Below, one piece after another: positions 44,990 to 55,309 of a DNA stretch of 64,000 bases. The translations under genes and the position numbers were made by a program. Origin of the DNA: Podocnemis expansa (Eukaryota; Chordata; Testudines; Podocnemididae); assembly GCA_007922195.1 (NCBI GenBank), contig ML682024.1, forward strand, positions 6,742,108 through 6,806,107, read 5' to 3'. How positions within the stretch are numbered: the first letter of the stretch is position 1; the number at the start of each line of letters is the position of its first letter. The notes below the pieces were generated by a model that was not told where the DNA came from, made no database searches, and was given only the letters and a program-made list of their open reading frames with translations.

Positions 44990-46345
44990 ACATCAGACCT
45001 GAATAATCAAAGCAAAACATAGGGCTAGAAACAGTCATCATGTGCAGCCAGCCCCCTGCACTGAGGCTGGACCAAGTCAAATGAGACCAACCCTGACAGG
45101 CATTTGTCCAACCTGTCCTTAAACATCTCTAAAGACAGGGATCCTACAACCTCCCTTGGAAGAGAGCTGTTTCCCTTGGAGTTAGAAAGCTTTCCCTAAC
45201 AGATCTCTTGCCATAAATCAGTGGTTCCCAACCTTTTGCAAGCTGGGGACCCTTTTGCACCCCCAAAAAAATTGCAGACCCCTTGTCTGTCACTGCCATA
45301 TGCTTCTGGCAGGATCTGGCCCACACGGCCAAAATCTGGCCCACATGGCCACAATCCAGGCAGGGAGCAGGAGCTGCTGTGACCATGGCCCCCTCTCCCT
45401 TACTATGCCGGTGAGCAGGGCTGCCGCAACCATGGGTCCCAGCCAGCCCCTGCAGGGGAGTGGGGGCAGGCAACTCCTGCAGGGGAGCAAAGCCAAGCCG
45501 CCACCAGCATCTGCAGCTGGTGACCTGCGGCAGCAGGCAGCCATCTGCACGCCCCCACCCTGGCCGGGATCCAACCCCAGCAGGGAGCATCAGGGCCACA
45601 GCTGGGTTCTGGCCCCAGTGCGGAGCAGTGCCACAGATGCCCTGGAACATGTCTGCATACCCCCAAAGGTCCCCAGCCCCCAGGTTGGGAACCACTGCCA
45701 TAAACTATGACAATTTTGTCTTATATCCAGCCTTCAGCGGACAGGAAGAACAACTGATTGCTACCCTCTATACCAGGTTTCTTCTCAATGAAATATGTCC
45801 GATTTCTCCAACCTTTCCTCACTGGTCATGGTTTCTAACCCTCTCCCCATCTTCCCTGGGCTCCCCTGGACTCACATCTTTCATAAAGTGCAGTGCCTAG
45901 AACTGCACCCATTACTCTGGCTAAGGCCTGATTCCCCCTTTAAAATTTAAATCAACCTAGCTACATGTGAAAAATTCACCCCCTAGGAATGTACTTAAAC
46001 CAACAAAATCTCTGGTGCGAATGGGTCAAGGTGGACGGAATTCTTCTGTCAACCTAATTACTGCCAAGTCTGCTGCTTAGGGAGGTGGATTATCTACATC
46101 TATGGAAAAACTTCCCATGTCTTACCTACAATGTTTCTGTCAATACAGCCCAAAAAACATTTGCTTTTTCCACCCCAGAGTCTCACTGTTATTGGCTCAT
46201 ATTAAATCTATGTTGGCTATAAAACCCATACCCTTCTCTGTAGTCCACAGTGGGGCCAGCCTGGTGCATTAGATTTTTCCTTCCTAAATGCAGTACTTTG
46301 CACTTGTATTATTGAATTTTACCTTAGTGAATTCAGTTTCCTGAT
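44990..46345 (-). mobile_element. CR1/L3-type LINE 3' fragment, antisense
   Basis: Blocks such as 'catcatgtgcagccagcccc', 'gtccaacctgtccttaaaca', 'acaacctcccttggaagaga', 'cctttcctcactggtcatgg' and 'ttccttcctaaatgcagtac' match the reverse complement of the CR1/L3 3' region. It is split by a hAT insertion at 45219-45697 and has decayed strongly around 45950-46130. Confidence 0.75.
45219..45697. mobile_element. hAT-like element inserted in CR1
   Basis: Starts CAGTGGTTCCCAACC and ends GGTTGGGAACCACTG, a perfect 15-bp inverted repeat. Flanks ccataaat (45211-45218) and ccataaac (45698-45705) differ at one base. The interior is GC-rich and unrelated to 25210-25427, so ends are shared but cargo differs. 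Confidence 0.9.
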
Positions 46346-46995
46346 AATGAATTCCATGTAATGTATATTAAAGTTAACACTGTAACACTGTTTTGAAATG
46401 AAACAATAATACAATTTCAATATATAATGTACATTTAGTTAAATTACCATTGTAATAAAATATGGAAAGACATAAAAAGCTGACATAAAATGTACTTTAA
46501 AATAAAGTTGAATACTTTCACTTAAAAATGTAACAATAAAACATAAGATGTGCATTAATGTTTTCATATTCTTAAATAAAATATTTTTCCCATGCTAAAA
46601 TTAAATTTTAATTAAATTCTGAAATGCAATAAATGCAATTTCAAAATACCATGTATATTAAGTTAAATGTACTTTCAAATAAAATATGGAAATACATAAA
46701 ATAATAAAGAAAACATGTATTGAAATAAATGGAATACATTTCAAAAGGAAGGAAATAATAAATAAGCCTTAATTTTTAAATAAAATGGTTCCCTGAAATT
46801 AAAATAAAATTACCAATGTTCTGAAATGAAATAAATGGTTTTGAAATAAAATTTGCACCGAATTTTAGTATATCTTTGAAGTAGAATTAACAAATAATTC
46901 CAATAAGAGTGATAAATCCAAATTATGAACTACATGTGCATTTTATTTCAAAATTGTCTTACAATACAATGATGTTTGTGAAACTAATTAAATGA
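46345..46995. repeat. AT-rich island of degenerate repeats
   Basis: Very A/T-rich for about 650 bp. Motifs such as 'tgtatattaa(a)gttaa', 'aaataaaatatgg', 'ttgaaatgaaa' and 'acataaaa' recur several times, implying decayed tandem duplication. No gene is seen. Confidence 0.7.
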
Positions 46996-47224
46996 ATAAT
47001 TAATAACATCCTCAACACAATCTAGAAATGAAGGGGTTCCTATCTCTGGTAATGTTGCAGTTAGTCACTGGCTGACAGGTGAGAATTATGGAGGTGACAC
47101 CTGGATGGAGAAGAGCAAATTTAGTATACTGAACAGAAAGGTCAGTGGAGATTTAATCCTGCTTTGTAAATTCCTACAGAGGGAGAGAATCTGATTAACA
47201 GGGGGGCCCTTTAATCTAGCAGCT

Positions 47225-47665
47225 AAAGGCAGAGAGAGCATGGTAGTCAGAATACGGGTGTTCTATTCCCTGCCTTGGGAGGGGAGTGGGATCCCATAGT
47301 CAGAACAGGCTAGGGGGCTGAGAGCTGAACTCCTCACCCCTGTTTGATCCCAGCAGAGGAAGGCCCAGGGCATGAGTCCAGTGCAGTGCAGAGGGAAACA
47401 CACAATTAATGTTCTCAGTATCACATCTTGCCTGGCTGGCAGCAAAGTCACCCGCCCAGCTCAGAGACCCATGGCACCAGGGGTTGCACAGACACAGAAT
47501 ATAGAGCCTCTTCTCTCAGGGCTGGTGCTCCCAAGTTATTAGCGCTCCAAAGGGATAGCCATGTCATTAGCTCAGTCATCTCTAATGGTTAGAGCAAGGG
47601 GGCTGGGAGCTAGGACTTCTTGCTTCTGTAAGGCAGGTTTAGGAGCTGTGCCTAACAGCTTCTGA
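47225..47665 (+). repeat. MIR-like repeat pieces
   Basis: Fragments near 47235-47300 ('tagtcagaatacgggtgttc', 'ccctgccttgggaggggag') and 47580-47640 ('taatggttagagcaaggggg', 'ctgggagctaggacttcttg'). Same family as 520-640, strongly diverged. Confidence 0.45.
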
Positions 47666-47739
47666 AGGGGGGCATCTAATCTGCATGGGTCCTCTATTAG
47701 CATGAACACAAAGAGCACAATTAGGTATTAGCATCGTGA

Positions 47740-48848
47740 GTGCAGGGCGTAGTGGATAATGGTATTTGGGGTTAGTTACTCACAAATCTATCAATATCTG
47801 TAATTCTACTAAGGGGAAATAGGAAATTCTGTCTTTTTGTGAATTGCTACTCTCTGTTTGTTTCAAATCTGTCTGGGTTAGTTAAAGGGTAAAAACTACC
47901 CTTAGTTGAAAAGAGATTTGCAGGAAAGGTGAACGCATGTTTCAGCCTGAAAGGAGTTGAAGACAGAAGTGGGGTTTTGTATAGCTCTTTTTGGAGCAAA
48001 ATGCTGGAGGCATTTTGTTTCATCCAGTGACCCCCACTGTTAAATGATGAATCTGGCTGGGCTTCTTTGAAACCTCTTCTTTGTCATGGAAGTTGCTGTT
48101 TGCAGCTATTTGAGGTTTAAGAGCTGAAATTACTGAAGAAGCAAACTCTCTGAGTTAAAATCACTACAGAAAGAAACCCTTGTCTCTGAGCTGAAATCAC
48201 TAAAGAGGAACAGCAATGAAGTAACCAGCGGGTGGAACCAGTGGACAGTGGGCGGGAACTGGCGGATGGTGAGAGTGGCCAGCGGCAAGCTGGGTGGCAC
48301 AAGTGACCGGTGGGTGAAGACAGCGGGCGGAGTGAAAGGACGGTGCTAGAGGGTGGAGTGAGTGACCAGTGGTTGGTGCCAGTGGACAGTTGGCGTGAAA
48401 GACACTCCCTACGTACCCTAGGGTGGGTCAGGAGTCTAGTTAGCACTGATTCTTCAGATAAGTGCTGATTTTGCTAATGGGTTTACATTTGCTGTTATGC
48501 TATGTGGGAACATGTTGAGAGGTTTTGCATTAAGTCTTGTATGTTCTGTTATGTGGTGTGGGTTTTTGGGAACTTTGTCTGTAGTGATTCTCTAGATCAG
48601 TGCTAACATCTGTTATTTGGCCTTTTACATTGCATTTTTCTGCTATTAAAGTTCTGTTTGCTACACTCAGTCTTGTGCTTGCAAGTGGGGAAGCTTTACC
48701 CCCTCTGAGGTGACCAGGGAACAGTGCAGGATTCCCAGAAATCTGGGTGGGGGCTCGAGTTGGTTGGTGGTGTTGCATCATTGGAATACCCCTAGATATT
48801 GAACCCGGCCCTTGTTCTGCCAGCCTGCCCTGGCAGAAGGGTTACACT
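47740..48848 (+). mobile_element. Probable solo LTR of an endogenous retrovirus-like element
   Basis: The right part has 'ctgctattaaagttctgttt' (polyadenylation region near 48645), then 'ctacactcagtcttgtgc', and ends 'gaacccggcccttgttctgc', 'cagaagggttaca', a layout of LTR R/U5 regions. No coding region for gag, pol or env follows. An internal stretch at 48190-48400 carries short 'gtggacagtgggcggg'-like repeats. The left boundary is a guess. Confidence 0.5.
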
Positions 48849-48940
48849 TCTATCCTCAGCTCTAAGAGGGAGGGGAGTGGGGTGTAGTGGTTAGAGCAAA
48901 AAAGGGGGGGCACAGCCAGAATTCCTGGGTTCTGGGACAA
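48840..48940 (+). repeat. MIR-like repeat unit
   Basis: 'ggggtgtagtggttagagcaa' then 'cagccagaattcctgggttct'. Confidence 0.55.
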
Positions 48941-49129
48941 GGATGTGACCAAACAGTGGGACTCTTGGGATTGTCCCAGAATGTCATGAACTGTGGCTCA
49001 GTTTCCATTGCTTTCTATCTATGTATTCTGGTAATGGGACACAGGTGTGTGAGACTATTACTGAAACCACTGCAGGGTGGGTGCATGGGGGTTGGCGGTC
49101 CCAGTTGCACACAGGTAGACTTTTCAGGA

Positions 49130-49460
49130 CCCTAACCCCTGAGCAACCAGATACAACAGTTGAGGGAGTTCAAAGCCAAAGGGTGATGTCCACCTAGCCC
49201 TGGAAAAACAACAAAGGACAAGGGGTGGGATCTGGCAGGGATGGGATGGGAACGAGGAGAAGGGCAGAGCTATGGTATGGCTTTAAGGAAAAGGACCCTC
49301 AGAGCATGGATCTATGTTTCTCCTGAGGGGGGGTTTCTGCTCTAACCTATAGTTACCTGCTGGTGAATCTACAATGCTGTGAACCTGAATGCTAATAAAC
49401 CTTTCTGATTTCCACACTGGCTGAGAGTGCCTTCGAACTGGAAGGTGGGGCGGGGCCTTT
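49130..49460 (+). mobile_element. Probable LTR fragment, second family
   Basis: 'gctaataaacctttctgatt' (polyadenylation region near 49395) followed by 'cacactggctgagagtgcct' resembles the R/U5 of reptilian endogenous retrovirus LTRs. It runs straight into the DIRS terminal repeat at about 49470. Confidence 0.45.
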
Positions 49461-49638
49461 GGCCTGTAGAGGAACCGGGAGATTACCTGTGTAACCATCC
49501 TTCTTTGCTCACATACATTCAGTTCTAGGTGTCTAAGTGCCATAGCACATGATTGGCTGGAAACTTTTTGGCCTAGTCTGTCAGAGCAGGGTTGGTGGCC
49601 AGCACCCCCTCTGGCTGCTCCCAGGGCTATATATATGG

Positions 49639-49895
49639 AGTTGTGTGGCACTTTAAGACTAACAGATTTATTTTTCACATGAGCTTTCGTGGGAGAAAAT
49701 CTCACTTCGTCAGATGCTTTGAAGATGGGTGAACTTCCATTCTGTAAGTTCACCCATCTTCGAAGCATCTGATGAAGTGGGATTTTCTCCCATGAAAGCT
49801 CACATGAAAAATAAATCTGTTAGTCTTAAAGTGCCACACGACTCCTTGCTTTTTTTGCTGGACTAAACTAACATGGCTATCCCTTTGGAAATTGA
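49639..49895. mobile_element. Inverted pair of Penelope-like termini with 12-bp TSD
   Basis: Two copies face each other: 49639-49737 reads 'ttgtgtggcactttaagac' to 'gatgctttgaagatgggtga'; 49748-49853 is its reverse complement with a few differences, so about 105-bp arms around a short loop. Then 'ctggactaaactaacatggc' follows. A perfect 12-bp duplication ctatatatatgg flanks the whole (49627-49638 and 49896-49907), showing a single insertion event into the DIRS terminal repeat. Confidence 0.8.
49755..49815 (+). ncRNA. Hammerhead-ribozyme-like motif
   Basis: CUGAUGA at 49769-49775 is followed by a stem-loop (GUGGGA / UCCCAU) and GAAA at 49794-49797, the conserved core of a hammerhead with helix II. 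Penelope-like elements are known to carry such ribozymes. The cleavage side (helix III and NUH) after GAAAGCUCACAUG is not clearly intact, so activity is doubtful. The opposite arm has the variant CUGACGA. Confidence 0.5.
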
Positions 49896-50589
49896 CTATA
49901 TATATGGCCCCGACCCTGATCCTACTCAGTCCCTTTTTTTTGCAAACTCCGAGTAGCGGGGATGGAGGGAGGGATCTGAATGTATGTGAGTAGCCCATCT
50001 CAAAGAACAGTGGGTTACTTACCGATAACCATCCTTCTTTGAGATGGGCTTCTCAGATTCATTCAGTAATAGGTGTATGTTCCTCAGCGCACGGTTGGTC
50101 AGAAACCTTTTTAGCCCTAGCCTGTCAAAACAGGACTGGTGACCAACACCCCCTGGTTACCTCGTGGCTATATACGTAGCCACAGCCCTGTCCCTCCTCA
50201 GTACCTAAAAGTCACCTATTCTGAGTTGGGGGGATGGTGGGAGGGTTCTGAATGAATCCAAGCTACCCATCTTGAAGAAGGACGGTTACCAGTAAGTAAC
50301 CCACCATTTTTCTTGGGGTGCTGCTCGAATACATTCAGTAATAGGTGACTACTAGCCGTACCAAAGGATGGTGGGCAGAGTTGGGCTGTTTTCCCGCCTT
50401 CAGCATGGCTGCTTCTGAAATGGCCAAACCCCAGGCCTGGAGGAGGTGGCAGGATGAAAATGGCCTGGCCTAAATGGGGAATGACCGAGGCCTACAGCCC
50501 TCGAGTATACCCTGCCTATGACCCACAGGGCAGAGGGAGGCCTAGAGTTACCTTATTGTTGAAAGAGATATGGCAGCTACATCTCAAAT

Positions 50590-50720
50590 TGGTTAGGCAC
50601 CGCCATATGGCTAACACCTCTGCTTAACATGCAGAAGGTCCTGGGTTCAATTCCCAGGGGGTTGGACTCGATGATCTCATGAGGTCCCTTCCAGCCCTAT
50701 GATTTGATCTGATTTGAAAG
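50590..50720 (+). mobile_element. tRNA-derived SINE with CR1-like tail
   Basis: Head 'atggctaacacctctgctta' and 'cctgggttcaattcccag' (B box), then 'gggttggactcgatgatctc', 'aggtcccttccagcccta', 'tgatttgatctgatttg'. The + strand counterpart of 10770-10896. It cannot fold as a full tRNA gene. Confidence 0.8.
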
Positions 50721-52556
50721 CTATATGAAGGACATAAGAGGCCGGTGCTAAAGCACCTGGCAAAACAATGTGACCTGGGTGCATCCCTTGGTCTTAGGCT
50801 CACGACACATGCCTTAGCTGGTTTGATAGGAAGGCTAAGGTGGAGTCCAGAGCTGCTGGCCTACTGACCTGAATGAGAAAGAGAGAGAGAAAGAGGGAGG
50901 GAAGGAGACCCCTTTGCCGAGCCAACTAAGGGGAAAAAGGGGTACGGGGTTGAGTGGGAGGAATTGAATAACCATCTAGCAAGAACAGTTTATCTGGTAG
51001 GTGAATGCCAGCACTGCAGCCAAGGTACCGGATGTCCCCTCAGAGGCCCATGAAGGTGTGGCCACTGGGGCCGAAGGGATGGGAAGAATGTGGGGCCAGG
51101 GGAAGTTTGTATGAGCCCACTGTGCTAAGGGGCCAAACCAACACTTCTGAAATGTCCATGGGAAGAGAAGGTCCCATGGTTGGGATGTAGAAGGAACCAG
51201 CCCCACTCGGCTGGTTGTGGGTTGGAAGGAGGGGGAAGGCACAACGTGAAGCAGTGTCCCAGGTGTAAGGTGTATGACCTCTGCAACTGACTGCCTCCCT
51301 TCACTAGGTGGGAGGCGGATGGATTAAGGTCCTGAGTGGATCGAGGCCATAAACTTTCCCCATGGAAGATACGAAAGGAGGGAAGGGCGGAATGGTTTTG
51401 AAGGCCTCCCAAGTACTAAATAGAAGGAATCATGAAAGGGTGATAAGAACTGGGATAGAAACATTTGTTTCCCTCTGAAAAGTACCCCAGAGCTAAGGCA
51501 GAGGCGGGAGGATAATTCTCCTGCGAAAAAAAAAGGATGTCACCTTACAGAAAGAGTAACAAAGCTAAGGGGTTGTTGACCGCCCTGGCCCTGAACTGAG
51601 CAATGCCGGAAAGAAACACGTGGATCCCAGATTAGGGTATCAACGACTATTTGTTGAAAGCGCAATGGCTGTACCAGTGGCTCTTGTAGGCTGGGTGGGT
51701 GAGAACCTGGCACCGAAGATTAGGGCCAAGTAGCTCTCCACAACACTTTGGTGAAAAAAATTTCGTAACTGGGAAAAGCTGTCCGCGCAACCAGGAGAAT
51801 ATTGCCCCTGCCGAGAAAGGGGCAAAGAAAGCAACATAAGGGTTCTGCCCAGACAAGGATTCCAGTTCCCACAGGAAGGCCCCAGAGTTGTTAGATTTCC
51901 CTTCCTAGGTGTAGAAAGGGTGTGGGGTTATCAGTATGGCGAGGGGTGAGGTGCCCTCGGGTTGTGCAAACGCAGGGGCTGAAAATGAGGTAATTCACTG
52001 AAGGGGTGCACTTGGTCCTGGGTACAGTGCAGGGTGTTGCCCTAGGGGGGAACCAGATGGAACTACACCAATCTCCAATATGCTGGAGTGTGAGAGGAGA
52101 TATGTTTGCATCAGGGAACTGGCAAAGTTGAAGGCCCCTACTCTGGAGTATGGAAGGAGAGTGAGCATGTGGGTAGAGCAGACGACTGGTGAGGGAATGC
52201 CTATCAGCTCCTGACAAGGCAGTTATGGCAATGTCCACCAATACAGTCCTAGGGGACAAGGCCTTAATGCACCCTTAAGGCCTGACAGAACCTGGACCGA
52301 TGAATGCTATTGGATGGGAGTAGAAAAGGATCGTGGGGCCCACCCTGACAGCAAGTTGGTGGTGTTTATCATTGGTCCTATGGGGACAGTTGTCACCAAG
52401 ACACTCTGAAAAGAAAAAGGGAGAGGTCGGCATCTGGTATTTTGAACCCCTGTGTTATCCTCTCTCTTCTTTTTTTTTGAGGAAGGAGCACCCCCACCCC
52501 CTTCAAAGTAGAGGACCCCGAGCTGAAAAATTCTTAAATCCATACCTGAGAGTATG

Positions 52557-52605
52557 GCATAGAATCATAGAATCATAGGGTTGGAAGGGACCCCCACGAG
52601 GGCAT
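52557..52605 (-). repeat. CR1/SINE tail fragment
   Basis: 'catagaatcatagaatcata', 'gggttggaagggaccc' is the reverse complement of the CR1/SINE tail. Only about 50 bp remains inside DIRS copy 2. Confidence 0.6.
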
Positions 52606-53180
52606 GGTCCATTAGAAGAACCCCCTTGGAGGTGTCCCATTGTGCTGCCTGGCCATGGCCTAATGAAGTATGGACCGTACCAGGCGGGTGAGGGTGGTGA
52701 CAGCCCTTCAAATATTGTGACCCAAAGGGTACTGGAATTTGCACTTGTGGCCTGGTGGGGGAGGAGGGCAGTGGGTCTTTGGGATAGGGAAGGATGGTTC
52801 ACAAGCCCTATCCCAGGCATGTCTCATAAGCTATTGGGGGTATTGGGTTGCCGTGGGGGTTACCGGGAGGGCATTCTTAAGGGAATGCCGCATGGGAAGA
52901 GGGATCACAAAGGGTATCCCAATAGAGCCACCAGAGTTATTTTTCTCAGGGGGTGATTTGTGATGTATGTAGTGCCCTGTGACCGAGTTGTGTTCCCCTT
53001 TGAATGCAAGGGATATAAGTTTGATCCCTGTCGCTCTCTGAGGGCTCTATGAATGGCATGTGGAAGGGTATAAAGCCCTAGCATCACATTAATCCAATTT
53101 ACCTTTGGGGCAAGGGATGGTAGGCCCTGTGGGGGGTGGTGGTCAGGGCATCCTCCGCAGTCCTAGGTAGGAGAGGGACC

Positions 53181-53807
53181 CTAAGGAAAACAAAACCTGC
53201 AAGGCAAAGAGATTGAGGAATTCCCCTTATGGGCTGGGGGGGTGCGGCTAGAAGGCCATGAGGGTAGCATGCCCAGATATTTTAGGTCCCCTTGGGGGTC
53301 CTGGGCACCGCTGAGGGAGCTATGACCCTTCTGCAAAGAGGGACCCCCCTCAAAGGGGAGGTCCATTATGACCTGCTGGGAGGAGGGAGCCACCCTTGTC
53401 TCCCAGAGCCATGCTGCCTGTCTCAGGACCACGGCGGAAGCCACACTGTGGCTTGTTGTGTCTGAGGTGTCCCAGATGGATAACAGCAGGTCTTGGGACA
53501 CTAGCCTACCCTCTTCAACAAAGACATTGTAGTCTGCCCTGTTCTCTTGGCAGAGTAGATGCCTGACTTTATTCATGGACTCCCATACGTCCATGACATA
53601 CCTGGCCACCAGAGCTTGCTGGTTGGCTATTCTGAGCTGGAAGGCAGAGGAGGAATAAGCCTTTTGGCCTATGAGGTCTAATTCCCTCACCTCCCTAGAC
53701 CTCAGGAGAGGGTCATGGTGAAACTGTCTGGGGCCTAAGGCTGCTTCCACCAACCCTTGAAATGGTGTTGGATGGTAGGCAAGGAAGGGAAAATCTTCCA
53801 CAGGCAC
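53181..53807 (-). pseudogene. DIRS copy 2 gag, C-terminal part
   Basis: An uninterrupted - strand frame of about 208 codons. It reads KAYSSSAFQLRIANQQALVA, then LLSIWDTSDTTSHSVASAVV and VIMDLPFEGGPSLQ, matching copy 4 gag (AIWDTADTTAHMMASAVVMR, IQDLPFGGPNLFAES). It retains the long helical capsid-like part without stops. Confidence 0.75.
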
Positions 53808-53829
53808 CTGGTACTTCTGTCATGAGGCA

Positions 53830-55115
53830 CTGGAGACCGGAGCAATGGACCCAGGAGTTTGCCATCACGCCATAGCAATCTCCCGCACACTAGGGTGCAG
53901 GGGAACTGTTACAGGCTCAGAAGGTGACATGAGCCCCCTGCTAAAGAGAGTGTCACTAGGTTCTGCAAAGGAGCGAGCCTCCAACCCCATGGGAGCACAC
54001 ACATGGTGGAGAAAATCAAAATGCGCCATGAGGTACCCAGTATAGGAGCAGGGCCTGGGGTCCACGGCTCTATCGGGTACCGGAGGATGTGGTGCCAAAC
54101 TAGGCTGATCAGTACCATGGGAGAGTGGTGGGATCTCCTGAGGAGACCACTCATGGTGTTGGTACTTATTAGGCATTGGTACCAAGGACCGTGAGCAGGA
54201 CTATTTACTCCCTCTTGAGACCCCTTCCTCAGGACTCGGGGATTGAGAAGGTTCCTGGGGCCATGTTGGACTCACCTTCGGCATCGTGGGAGGGGATTTA
54301 GTCGGTGGTGCTGATGGGGACAAAGTGGTATGGCCCTAAGGGGAGTCTCTTGGGCTCTGTCCCCTAATGGTACCAAGGGCCTCTTCCTGGGCACCTGTTT
54401 CTGGTAACAGGGAGCTCGGTACCAAAAGAGGGGAGATCAGTGCCTTTTTCAAGGTGACCAAACACCCGAAAGGAAGGCTGGTTTGTCCCTCTTTCTGGGT
54501 GGTACCAGGGTGGGAGGCATTGGCAAGAGGGGAAGCGCCCTTGCTGCCTCAAAGGCCTCCAGGATGGAGGGAACAGGTACCAGCTCCTGCTGATCCCGAG
54601 GAGGTGTGGCGCGACACTGATGCTTCGGCACAAAGGCTGGTACCGAGTGCGTCTTCTGCTCTCTGTGAGAGCGGCACCAGGACAGTTCCAGTGCCAAACT
54701 GGCACGTGGTGCTGCATGTAGTCCCAAAGCTTCAGGGATAGGCTGCCATACTTGCTCTGAGGCCAGCACATGGTGCCTTTGCTCTCTGTCTTTTATTGGT
54801 CCTAGGTATAAAGGACAACAGATAGAGCATTCGGTGACCAGATGGGCTTCGCCCGAGCACCAGAGGCACTTCTTGTGGGGATCATTCCACGGAAGGCATT
54901 CCCACAGGTAGCACAAGGTTTGAATCCCAGCATGGTAGGTGGCAAGAAGGAGCATTGTTCCTGCTCCATAGCCAAGTGCTGTGTGGGAGCACTTTCTGGT
55001 GGAATGAGGTCCACAAAGAGGTTCTCCCAATTGAGCGAGTGGCTTATACACAAGGCAAACGACAGGCTGCTTGCACAATTGCAAGGAGCAAGTTGTTCCG
55101 ATACTGCCACTGATG
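53830..55115 (-). pseudogene. DIRS copy 2 gag, zinc-knuckle and Ser/Pro-rich part
   Basis: The - strand shows FKPCATCGNAFRGMIP, then KKCLWCSGEAHLVTECSIC, a CxxC...CxxC...HxxxxC cluster like copy 4 (FKPCLGCIKAFPLDDPHGKC). The downstream part is proline- and serine-rich with frame changes. Confidence 0.7.
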
Positions 55116-55309
55116 GTGGAAAAATGGAACTGAGGGGCAGGGCTGTGGCCATATATATAGCCACAGGGTGGCCAGGAGGCATTGGCTGCCAACCTCTTTT
55201 GAAAGACTAGGGCTAAAAAGGTTTCCAACCAATAGTGCACTGAGGTACGTACACCTATTACTGAATTTATCCAAGCAGTGCTTGAAGAAGAGGGGTGGTA
55301 ACACAGGTA

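Larger units (their letters stand above)
49470..50025 (-). mobile_element. DIRS terminal-repeat fragment
   Basis: 'ccatccttctttgctcacat', 'acattcagttctaggtgtct' ... 'gctatatatatgg' and, after an insertion, 'ggccccgaccctgatcctac' ... 'ctgaatgtatgtgagtagcc' match the inverted terminal repeat plus the internal complementary region of DIRS copy 4. No coding part is attached. Confidence 0.75.

Noticed and set aside
49755..49815. Claim of an active hammerhead ribozyme
   Set aside because: The core is visible but the cleavage triplet and helix III are not clearly intact, so only a motif is reported.
50590..50720. tRNA gene
   Set aside because: Has a B box but no full cloverleaf, and continues into a CR1-like tail; it is a SINE.
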